A DNA stretch of 7,383 nucleotides from an uncultured Chloroflexota bacterium (GTDB lineage: Bacteria > Chloroflexota > Anaerolineae > Aggregatilineales > Phototrophicaceae). The position numbers were made by a program, and so were the translations under genes. The notes beneath the pieces are model-generated. The model was not told the origin of the DNA and searched no databases. It saw only the letters and a list, made by a program, of their open reading frames with translations. The DNA is taken from the NCBI GenBank assembly GCA_937988705.1, contig CALKIA010000490.1:1-7383 (forward strand), given 5' to 3'. Below, piece after piece: positions 1-5,286 of this stretch (its first letter is position 1; every line of letters starts with the position of its first letter).

Positions 1-1370
1 TAACCGCGCGGCGGGCGCGTGATGACCGCGCCGAGGCGCAGCGCCGCCGCGGTCGCCAGCACAATCACCGGAATCTCGACGATGCCATGCGGGATGATCG
101 CCGCCAGCATAAACGACGGGTTGTAGCCCGCGAGGATCACTTGACTGAGAACATAACCGAGCACAACATACACCAGCGGCGTGAGGATCACCGCGGCCGC
201 GCCGAAGGTAAACATGGCGAGCAGCGCCGCCGCTAACAGAATCCGCGCGTTCTGCCAGGCAATCGCTATAATGGCGTTTTCGCCGAAAAAGAGATCCGAA
301 TAGATGTTAATCGACCCGGCCACGGAGTTCAGCGGCATGTTTTGCGGCAAATTTAGATTCCATTCGGGCAGGAGGCCGATCACCACGCCCCCCACAAACG
401 CCAGTACGAACACGCCGATCGTGATCGGCAAGGCGTAACCGAGACGCTTCACGCTCAGGCGCACGCCCTTGCGATACCAGTCCACAATATTCCGCGCCGG
501 CGTCCCCGCTTCATCGATCGCTAAGATGTAACGCACGATCTTACGCAGTGTTGACCGCAGATTGAGCGAATCAATGGTGCGACCGAGCAGTTCTTCCCGG
601 TTAAAAATGGCATTACCGACGCGCAGCAGTAGCACGATCACCACGAGCATCCCGGCGATGATCGCCCACATCGCGCCGATGCCGTTGGGCGAGTCGGCGT
701 CTGGCGCGAGGAACATGATCGCGCTCTCGCCCTGAATCACGAGCGTCATGGGGATGATGATGAAGCTCGCCAGCAGGTTCGCTGCCCGCGTGCTGGTCGT
801 TTGGCTGCTGACAACCACCGCCCCGGTGATCATGACCAGTGCCTGCACAGTCGTGACCAGAATGATCTGCACAATGAGCATCGCCGGCGGACGCCATTCC
901 AACTCGCCAAACAACAGGCTGACCAGATACACCGTCATCCCGCCATAGCTGGAGATCAGCGGCGGCAGCATGGCCGAGAGCGTCTTGCCGATGTACAGCT
1001 CCGTGTTGGTGAGCGGCGTACTGAGCAGCGGTTCCAGACTGCGGCGTTCTTTCTCGCCGACGAAGGTTTCCAGCGCGATCACCAGCGAGATCGAGATCGG
1101 GAAGAAACCGACGATCATCAGCAGGAAGGGGATCATACGCGCGCCGATGATCTGCGCGCCGAAGCCTTCCACAAACCCGGCGAAGCGTCCCGCAACGAAC
1201 TGTGCGAGGAACGGAAACAGAAAGGTCAGAATGACGATCGGCGAAATGATGCGCCAGTCGCGTAAGCTGTCGCGCACCTCGCGCCGGGTGATGATCAAGG
1301 CATTGGCGATGGTTGTGCGCCATCCGCTCTCTGGCTGACGCTCGTTAACGTTGATTACCTTCACGGCCAT
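1..1370 (-). CDS. ABC-2 type exporter permease fused to a C-terminal SpoIIM/DUF95-like domain (3' end outside the window)
   Basis: This frame is open from the ATG at 1370 to the left edge: 456 codons, then a partial codon starting TA. Residues about 42-60 form the first membrane segment, followed by hydrophobic segments near 78-100, 132-155, 163-187, 198-212 and 233-250. After the segment at 78-100 comes ETFVGEKERRSLEPLLSTPL (101-120), the coupling-loop motif typical of ABC-2/NatB-type permeases, continuing to GK at 128-129. After a hydrophilic linker (about 252-308), membrane segments recur. The region ends with a Gly-Tyr-Asn segment and IPHGIVEIPVIVLATAAALR (426-445), which I recognise as the SpoIIM/DUF95 signature. 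The protein should pair with the ATPase encoded immediately upstream. Its start overlaps the ATPase gene by 26 bases, suggesting translational coupling; AGAGGA lies 11 bases before the ATG. The substrate cannot be inferred. The partial final codon could be a stop or the gene may continue. Confidence 0.88.
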   Translation of the reverse strand, partial: MAVKVINVNERQPESGWRTTIANALIITRREVRDSLRDWRIISPIVILTFLFPFLAQFVAGRFAGFVEGFGAQIIGARMIPFLLMIVGFFPISISLVIALETFVGEKERRSLEPLLSTPLTNTELYIGKTLSAMLPPLISSYGGMTVYLVSLLFGELEWRPPAMLIVQIILVTTVQALVMITGAVVVSSQTTSTRAANLLASFIIIPMTLVIQGESAIMFLAPDADSPNGIGAMWAIIAGMLVVIVLLLRVGNAIFNREELLGRTIDSLNLRSTLRKIVRYILAIDEAGTPARNIVDWYRKGVRLSVKRLGYALPITIGVFVLAFVGGVVIGLLPEWNLNLPQNMPLNSVAGSINIYSDLFFGENAIIAIAWQNARILLAAALLAMFTFGAAAVILTPLVYVVLGYVLSQVILAGYNPSFMLAAIIPHGIVEIPVIVLATAAALRLGAVITRPPRG

Positions 1371-2301
1371 TCTGCTGTTCATCCTCTTCAACAACGCGCA
1401 GATAGATTTGTTCCAGACTTTGCGAGATGGGCGCAAGCGTGACGACATTCACGCCCAGATCCAGCACGCGGCGCAGGAGCAAGGAATTGGTTACATTGGG
1501 TTCGCGCACGCGGAAGCTGACCCAGCTGGCACCGCTGTCTTCCACGTTGACCAGATCCCCGATATCTTTCGCCAAACCATTCACCTGCCCCGTGACACGC
1601 AGTTCCATCAGCGGATCGCCCGCGATGCGCCGCGACAATTCTTCGAGGTTGCCCTGCGCGATAATGCGCCCATGCCGGATGATGCCAATCTGGTCGGCAA
1701 GGGCCTGCGCTTCGGTCAGGTTGTGTGTGGTGATCAGGAAGGTGCGGTCATCGTGCCCCAGCTCGACAATCGCATCACGCACCATTTTGGCGCTCTGCGG
1801 GTCCATCGCCGAAGTCGGCTCGTCGAGCAGCAGGACCGGCGGATCGTGCAGCATGGCGCGCACCAGTGCGAGCTTCTGCTTCATCCCTTTGGAATATTCG
1901 CCGAGCGTCTTCTTGAGGGCAAAGCTCAACCCGAAACGCTCCATCAGGTCAAACGACCGTTTGCGCCGCACTTCGAGCGGCATGTGGTACACCTGCCCGA
2001 AAAAGTCGAGATACTCAATAGCCTTCATACGTTCATAGAGACCGTGCTGCTCGGTGAGCACGCCAACATGCGCGCGCACTTGTTCTGGCTGCTGGCTCAC
2101 ATCGTACCCGGCGATCTTCGCCCACCCGGAAGATGGTGCCAGAATCGAGGTCAGCATCCGGACGGTCGTCGTTTTGCCAGCGCCATTGGGGCCCAACAGC
2201 GCCAGCACCGACCCCGACGGGACGTTGAGATTCACCCCGTCAACGGCGAGGAAATCATCGTAGAACTTGGTCAGATTTTGCGATTCGATCATGAATGTCA
2301 T
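1345..2301 (-). CDS. ABC transporter ATP-binding protein (exporter, NatA/CcmA-like)
   Basis: Cytoplasmic ATPase expected to power the permease encoded directly downstream. Motifs appear in order: Walker A GPNGAGKTT (37-45), Q-loop Gln85 in LTEQHGLYERM, ABC signature YSKGMKQK (136-143, a common exporter variant of LSGGQ), Walker B VLLLDEP (156-162), D-loop SAMDP (164-168) where GLDP is usual, and switch His193 in ITTHNLTEAQ. The C-terminal part (about 222-318) is a poorly conserved accessory region of the kind seen in ABC-2 exporter ATPases. The 318-residue length is normal for this class. Two starts are possible: ATG at 2301, or ATG at 2292, which gives MIESQNLTKFY and fits family N-termini slightly better. 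Neither has a convincing Shine-Dalgarno; GAAG sits just before the first ATG. The 3' end overlaps the permease start. Exporter function is secure by family; the substrate (drug, lipid, ion or other) is not visible. Confidence 0.95.
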   Translation of the reverse strand: MTFMIESQNLTKFYDDFLAVDGVNLNVPSGSVLALLGPNGAGKTTTVRMLTSILAPSSGWAKIAGYDVSQQPEQVRAHVGVLTEQHGLYERMKAIEYLDFFGQVYHMPLEVRRKRSFDLMERFGLSFALKKTLGEYSKGMKQKLALVRAMLHDPPVLLLDEPTSAMDPQSAKMVRDAIVELGHDDRTFLITTHNLTEAQALADQIGIIRHGRIIAQGNLEELSRRIAGDPLMELRVTGQVNGLAKDIGDLVNVEDSGASWVSFRVREPNVTNSLLLRRVLDLGVNVVTLAPISQSLEQIYLRVVEEDEQQNGREGNQR

Positions 2302-2326
2302 CTTCGGCTAGCTCACACCAAGACCG

Positions 2327-2332
2327 ATTATC
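2327..2332 (-). promoter_or_regulatory. Candidate -10 box for the ABC exporter operon
   Basis: On the minus strand GATAAT (five of six matches to TATAAT) lies at 2332-2327. It would start transcription near 2320, about 19 bases before the first possible ATG. No good -35 hexamer sits at 16-18 bases: CTGACA is nearby but only 14 bases away. The call is tentative, though a promoter is expected here because a likely terminator separates this gene from tetR. Confidence 0.35.
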
Positions 2333-2365
2333 GCACAATTACAAGGTGTCAGGCACAAAGGAAGG

Positions 2366-2385
2366 TTTAAAGCCTAAATCTAGGC
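2366..2385 (-). terminator. Candidate weak terminator after tetR
   Basis: Inverted repeat GCCTA (2372-2376) and TAGGC (2381-2385) with a four-base loop. Read on the minus strand, the hairpin is followed by TTTAAACC, so the U-run is short. It lies 16 bases after the tetR stop codon. A competing pairing exists between AAAGCC and GGCTTT on the minus strand (2399-2394 with 2374-2369). Weak stem, so readthrough into the exporter genes is possible. Confidence 0.4.
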
Positions 2386-2400
2386 GTTTGTCATGGCTTT

Positions 2401-3009
2401 TCAAGCACCCAGCAGCTGCTGCTTGAGGACTGCGGTCAACCACGCTTCATAGGCATCCGGCGACCAGCCCGACGCTTCAACCAACTGCTGGTACACTTCG
2501 GGCAGCGTGAGCGCGAGATATAGATCCGTCGCCATGGCAACGGGCAGACCAGATTTCAAATGCGGTGACAGCGTCGTGATGAGCCGCTCAATATTCCCGC
2601 GCCTCCCGGTCAGGGCAACGGCCAGTTCCGCAGCGGCCTCGGCATCGGTACTGGCCGCCTCTTTGTAGATGGCAATCAGCGCCGCGCCAGTTTCCCACGC
2701 GCGGCGCGTTGCGTGCGCAGCCAACGCGATCTGCTGCTCCGGTTCACCCTGGTCGACCGCCCGCTGGAGCAGATCGCGCTGCTGCGACTGTTGATGCCAG
2801 TCCTCGCGAATCGCCTTCAGGAGACCGCGTTTGTTTTTGAAGACGGCATACACAGTACTGACGGCGACCCCTGCCCGATCGCTAATCGCTTCGATTTTCG
2901 TCAGGCCGTAGCCCTGCTCCAGAAAGAGATCAAGCGCGGCACTGATGATCGTTCGTTGAGTTTCCAGCGCCTGACGCTGGCGATGAGTGAGCTTCTTGAC
3001 ATTTTCCAT
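2401..3009 (-). CDS. TetR/AcrR-family transcriptional regulator
   Basis: A 202-residue protein of normal TetR length. The N-terminal DNA-binding domain is clear: RTIISAALDLFLEQGYGLTK (19-38) is the first helix pair, and IEAISDRAGVAVSTVYAVFK (39-58) is the helix-turn-helix, followed by NKRGLLKAI. The C-terminal part (about 75-202) is an all-helical ligand and dimer domain with no recognisable ligand class; it is rich in Ala and Gln. The gene diverges from the SnoaL-like gene across 60 bases that include a candidate operator, so autoregulation and control of that neighbour are the simplest inference. The start at 3009 is supported by a perfect TATAAT six bases upstream and by the match to family N-termini. 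No proper Shine-Dalgarno precedes it. The ABC exporter genes lie 99 bases downstream on the same strand and may or may not belong to the regulon. Confidence 0.93.
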   Translation of the reverse strand: MENVKKLTHRQRQALETQRTIISAALDLFLEQGYGLTKIEAISDRAGVAVSTVYAVFKNKRGLLKAIREDWHQQSQQRDLLQRAVDQGEPEQQIALAAHATRRAWETGAALIAIYKEAASTDAEAAAELAVALTGRRGNIERLITTLSPHLKSGLPVAMATDLYLALTLPEVYQQLVEASGWSPDAYEAWLTAVLKQQLLGA

Positions 3010-3015
3010 AAGTTC

Positions 3016-3021
3016 ATTATA
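3016..3021 (-). promoter_or_regulatory. tetR -10 box, predicted leaderless start
   Basis: A perfect TATAAT occupies 3021-3016 on the minus strand. Six bases (GAACTT) separate it from the tetR ATG, so the usual initiation point coincides with the A of the start codon and the mRNA would have no 5' leader. The best -35 candidate is TTAACT at 3046-3041 with a long 19-base spacer. The absence of a Shine-Dalgarno at normal distance agrees with leaderless translation. Confidence 0.6.
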
Positions 3022-3030
3022 CCCTATCTC

Positions 3031-3053
3031 TTGTAAGTAGAGTTAAACTACAA
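3031..3053. promoter_or_regulatory. Imperfect palindrome, candidate TetR operator
   Basis: TTGTA at 3031-3035 and TACAA at 3049-3053 form a 23-base inverted repeat with only partial inner symmetry. A second, offset imperfect palindrome GTAGAGTTAAACTAC covers 3037-3051. The site sits between the divergent genes, over the upstream part of the tetR promoter and over the -10 box of the SnoaL-like gene, where a TetR dimer could block both. Assignment rests on position and symmetry only. Confidence 0.45.
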
Positions 3054-3054
3054 T
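3049..3054 (+). promoter_or_regulatory. Candidate -10 box for the SnoaL-like gene
   Basis: TACAAT (five of six to consensus) at 3049-3054 would start transcription near 3061, only about nine bases before the ATG at 3070. The Shine-Dalgarno AGAGG at 3059-3063 would then be partly cut, so the true start may be one to three bases earlier, or another box may be used. No clear -35 is visible. Confidence 0.4.
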
Positions 3055-3069
3055 GAATAGAGGTCAGCT

Positions 3070-3516
3070 ATGGCAAACCTAACCCTTGCCGCCACTGTGA
3101 CAGAGTTCATAGAACGCGGGTTCAACCACGGGGATTTGTCGGTGATTGAACAGTTCAACGACCACCAAACGGTCGATCATCAGGAACCGCCCGGAACTGA
3201 TTTCGTCCCGCACCTGAAGGCAGTGATCACCAGCATGCGCACCGCCTTCCCTGACCTCCACTTCGAAATTCAGCATGTGCTGGAAGATGGCCCGATCGTC
3301 GCCTTGCACTCGACGATGACCGGAACGCACTTGGGGGTGCTCAATCTCGGCCAGCTGAGCGACGTGCCCCCGACCGGGCGCAGTGTCAATGTGCGCCACA
3401 TGCATTTCCTGCGCTTTGTGGACGGCAAAGCAACCGATCTCTGGCATGTGTGGGAGACACCGAAGCTGCTGCAGCAGTTGGGTTTAATGCCGGAACGCCG
3501 CGCAGTGCCGCAGTAA
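3070..3516 (+). CDS. SnoaL-like / ester cyclase family protein (NTF2-like fold)
   Basis: A 148-residue protein of the SnoaL-like polyketide cyclase (ester cyclase) family, whose small cone-shaped alpha+beta barrel fold is used by enzymes and by non-catalytic proteins alike. Family marks are the N-terminal helix VTEFIERGFNHGDLSVIEQF (10-29), the DH pair at 36-37, the segment FPDLHFEIQHVLEDG (60-74) with its VAL strand, a GTH (85-87), and the C-terminal PPTGRSVNVRHMHFLRFVDG (100-119) leading to WHVWETPKLLQQLGL. Candidate pocket polar residues are His37, His80, His87 and Asp123, but the true substrate is unknown and polyketide cyclisation should not be assumed. AGAGG lies six bases before the ATG. 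It is divergent from tetR and probably its target. No signal peptide, so cytoplasmic. A strong terminator follows 35 bases after the stop. Confidence 0.88.
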   Translation: MANLTLAATVTEFIERGFNHGDLSVIEQFNDHQTVDHQEPPGTDFVPHLKAVITSMRTAFPDLHFEIQHVLEDGPIVALHSTMTGTHLGVLNLGQLSDVPPTGRSVNVRHMHFLRFVDGKATDLWHVWETPKLLQQLGLMPERRAVPQ

Positions 3517-3551
3517 AAGCGGCAGCGGCGAATCCGCGAGCTCAAGACGCT

Positions 3552-3591
3552 AAAATGCCCCTGTCTGACTACCGCAGACCAGGGGCATTTT
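3552..3591. terminator. Bidirectional intrinsic terminator
   Basis: AAAATGCCCCTG (3552-3563) pairs perfectly with CAGGGGCATTTT (3580-3591). An inner stem TCTG/CAGA continues past one bulged C around a seven-base loop. A run of four T follows the GC-rich stem on either strand, so it can stop both the SnoaL-like transcript and the convergent lgt transcript. Confidence 0.93.
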
Positions 3592-3627
3592 GATCGAAGT
3601 ATCCAAATTGGGAAGTAACGTTACCGA

Positions 3628-4506
3628 CTACTGCTTGACTGGCTGTTCCGTCACCTGAGCGGCCGTCGGTTGGTTACGGCGCAGCACATACGCCGCCAGC
3701 GCGATCACGAACACCAGCACCACCATCGCCTGCGACGAATTGATCGTCGTGCCAGCGATGTAGGCGATATCCGCGCGCAGGAATTCGAGGAAGAACCGAA
3801 GCACAGCGTAACCCATCAGATAGATCAGGAAGAAGTCGCCGTACCGGAACTGCTTGCGCCGCCGCGTGAATAGATTGAGCAGCACGACGAACAAAACAAT
3901 ATTCAGCAGCATTTCGTACAGAAACAGCGGGTGGAAACGGGTATCGGCCACCGGATAGTCTACGAGACTCTTATACGGCGCGACACGCTTGGCCGCATCG
4001 ATGGTGATACCCCACGGAAGCGTGGTCACCGTACCGTACAGTTCCTGGTTGACGTAGTTGGCAATGCGACCAATCGCCTGACCGAGCGGCAGCACGATGC
4101 CCGCAATGTCGAGCCACGCCGCCACCGGCAGCTTATTGCGCCGCATATACACATACGCGCCGAGACCGCCGCCCAGCACCGCGCCGAAGATGCTCAGGCC
4201 GCCGCTCCAAATCGCGATAGCGCCGTTCTGCGTATTAAAGAAGTTCTGGAAGAACCACGCGGTATCCATACCCTGAGCGAGCAGTTCCCGGCTCGGGGTG
4301 AAGATGAACCACAGGCGCGACAGGATGATCGCCGGGATGATCGCCCAGGTGAGCGCCCCCCACACATGATCGGGATCACGCCCGTCACGTTTTGCCAGAC
4401 GCGCGGCCACGGTCGCTGCAATCAGCATAGCCACGACAATGATGATGCCGTAGTAACGAATTTGCAGCGTGTTAAACAGGACGATGTACTCGGATTGGAA
4501 CTCCAT
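3628..4506 (-). CDS. lgt: Prolipoprotein diacylglyceryl transferase
   Basis: Integral membrane enzyme that transfers diacylglyceryl from phosphatidylglycerol to the lipobox Cys of prolipoproteins, the first step of lipoprotein maturation. The 292-residue length is typical. The N-terminal IRYYG (16-20) holds the Tyr equivalent to E. coli Tyr26. IWSGGLSIFGAVLGG (99-113) is the GGL motif. GRIANYVNQELYG (146-158) is the Lgt signature, with Arg147, Asn150 and Glu155 matching E. coli Arg143, Asn146 and Glu151. FHPLFLYE (191-198) and GYAVLRFFLEFLR (232-244) supply Tyr233, Arg237 and Glu241. About seven hydrophobic segments are visible. The position of E. coli His103 is Ser101 here. The start is supported by GAGG overlapping the upstream gene's stop, five bases before the ATG. 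It is the second gene of a pair with the phosphatidyltransferase, eight bases apart. Confidence 0.96.
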   Translation of the reverse strand: MEFQSEYIVLFNTLQIRYYGIIIVVAMLIAATVAARLAKRDGRDPDHVWGALTWAIIPAIILSRLWFIFTPSRELLAQGMDTAWFFQNFFNTQNGAIAIWSGGLSIFGAVLGGGLGAYVYMRRNKLPVAAWLDIAGIVLPLGQAIGRIANYVNQELYGTVTTLPWGITIDAAKRVAPYKSLVDYPVADTRFHPLFLYEMLLNIVLFVVLLNLFTRRRKQFRYGDFFLIYLMGYAVLRFFLEFLRADIAYIAGTTINSSQAMVVLVFVIALAAYVLRRNQPTAAQVTEQPVKQ

Positions 4507-4514
4507 GATCAGCC

Positions 4515-5117
4515 TCAGTTTTTGTCAAGATGTCTATAAACGTATAAAAGACGCTGCACACCCGTGATATTCGTGCCCACCGCCAGCACCCACAGCATGG
4601 GGATGAGCAGCGGCGGAACGAGCAGCATCAAGAGCAGCGCCACAACTCGCTCAAACCGCGAGAACAAGCCGATTTTAACTGACAGGTCAGCCTCTCCTGC
4701 CCGTGCGCGGACATAGCTTACCACAAAACTGCCGACAAGGGATGCCAGACTTAGGAGAAAATAGCCAGACTGATCCTGCACGGCGAAGTAGTAGGCGAGC
4801 CCGCCAAAAATCAGTCCGTCCGCGTAGCGATCCAGCGTAGAATCGAGCACCGCACCGCGCCGATCTTTCCGCTGCATCGCCCGCGCGACCGCTCCATCGA
4901 GCGCGTCAAGCGGCAGGCTGATCACCAGCAGCACACCGCCTAGGGGCAGCTGCCCGACCGCGATGAAATACGCGCCAATCGCCACTACGACCAAGCCGAT
5001 GATCGTGATCACGTCCGGGTGCACGCCCATCCGATGGACTGCCATCCCGGCGGCGCTGGTCACGCCGCCGGTCACGCCGCGGATGCGGTCGGTTAATGTC
5101 ACAGGATTTTGCTTCAT
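4515..5117 (-). CDS. CDP-alcohol phosphatidyltransferase (PgsA family, phosphatidylinositol-phosphate-synthase-like)
   Basis: Membrane enzyme that joins a CDP-linked lipid to an alcohol, releasing CMP. The full family motif is present: Asp71-x2-Asp74-Gly75-x2-Ala78-Arg79, eight residues, Gly88-x3-Asp92-x3-Asp96; the Asp residues hold the metal ions. Around it are about five or six hydrophobic segments (36-55, 58-70, 101-112, 117-137, 158-180). The segment SYVRARAGEADLSVKIGLFS (134-153), followed by RFER, resembles the SYxKARAE...G..xRPER region of actinobacterial phosphatidylinositol phosphate synthases more than typical PgsA, so inositol-1-phosphate is a plausible acceptor. Glycerol-3-phosphate cannot be excluded. 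At 200 residues the length is normal. The ATG at 5117 gives a hydrophilic amphipathic N-terminus; only a weak GTGAG precedes it. Co-transcribed with lgt, which follows after eight bases. No clear promoter was identified in 5118-5174. Confidence 0.92.
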   Translation of the reverse strand: MKQNPVTLTDRIRGVTGGVTSAAGMAVHRMGVHPDVITIIGLVVVAIGAYFIAVGQLPLGGVLLVISLPLDALDGAVARAMQRKDRRGAVLDSTLDRYADGLIFGGLAYYFAVQDQSGYFLLSLASLVGSFVVSYVRARAGEADLSVKIGLFSRFERVVALLLMLLVPPLLIPMLWVLAVGTNITGVQRLLYVYRHLDKN

Positions 5118-5132
5118 TGTATCAACTCACTC

Positions 5133-5161
5133 TTGCCATTCTGCCGTGTGTCCAGTAGACT
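5133..5161 (+). promoter_or_regulatory. Promoter of tRNA-Pro
   Basis: TTGCCA (5133-5138, five of six to TTGACA) and TAGACT (5156-5161, four of six to TATAAT) are separated by exactly 17 bases. Initiation near 5168 would give a leader of about seven bases before the mature tRNA 5' end at 5175. The site lies in the divergent gap with the phosphatidyltransferase gene. Confidence 0.7.
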
Positions 5162-5174
5162 AAATGCCATTCGA

Positions 5175-5248
5175 CGGGGCGTAGCGCAGCTTGGTAGCGC
5201 GCAGCGATCGGGACGCTGAGGTCGTGAGTTCAAATCTCGCCGCCCCGA
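5175..5248 (+). tRNA. tRNA-Pro, anticodon CGG
   Basis: A complete cloverleaf folds by eye. The acceptor stem CGGGGCG (5175-5181) pairs with CGCCCCG (5241-5247). The D stem is GCGC/GCGC (5184-5187 and 5197-5200) around AGCTTGGTA. The anticodon stem CAGCG/CGCTG (5202-5206 and 5214-5218) carries loop ATCGGGA, giving anticodon CGG at 5209-5211, which reads CCG (Pro). The variable loop is AGGTC. The T stem GTGAG/CTCGC (5224-5228 and 5236-5240) encloses TTCAAAT. The discriminator is A5248. The genomic sequence continues CAC, so CCA is not encoded and must be added. The overall sequence matches the familiar bacterial proline tRNA. It has its own promoter and a terminator nine bases downstream. Confidence 0.97.
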
Positions 5249-5256
5249 CACGATGT

Positions 5257-5286
5257 AAGGACGAGGCAACTGCCTCGTCCTTATTT
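5257..5286. terminator. Terminator hairpin shared by tRNA-Pro and the RNA methyltransferase gene
   Basis: AAGGACGAGGC (5257-5267) pairs with GCCTCGTCCTT (5272-5282) around a four-base loop. On the plus strand it is followed by ATTTATTT, a good U-rich tail for the tRNA transcript. On the minus strand it begins immediately beyond the stop codon of the convergent methyltransferase gene and overlaps it by two bases; the tail there is poorer (TTACATCG). Confidence 0.85.

Noticed and set aside
613..1323. Minus-strand open frame of 236 codons, His/Arg/Ala-rich
   Set aside because: It is a frame-shifted shadow of the permease gene, whose true frame (ATG at 1370) gives membrane segments and the ABC-2 motif over the same bases.
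2345..2357. GGTGTCAGGCACA, resembling the GTGTCAGGCAC-type motif seen in dispersed palindromic elements of many genomes
   Set aside because: Only one copy is seen, with incomplete symmetry and no adjacent inverted partner or transposase; too short to call a repeat element.
1351..2370. Long plus-strand open frame (339 codons) opposite the ABC ATPase gene
   Set aside because: It is longer than the real gene, but the translation is rich in His, Arg, Gln and Pro with no domain, while the minus strand carries all ABC ATPase motifs in order. It is an antisense shadow caused by high GC.
3079..3447. Minus-strand open frame opposite the SnoaL-like gene
   Set aside because: No domain or ribosome site; the plus-strand frame matches the SnoaL-like family along its full length.
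3931..4539. Plus-strand open frame of 202 codons opposite lgt
   Set aside because: His/Arg/Asp-rich translation without a fold; lgt on the other strand has its complete signature.
5175..5282. tRNA-Pro 3' end as an integration site for a mobile element
   Set aside because: The tRNA is followed directly by a terminator and a housekeeping methyltransferase gene; there is no integrase and no duplicated tRNA 3' segment in the window.
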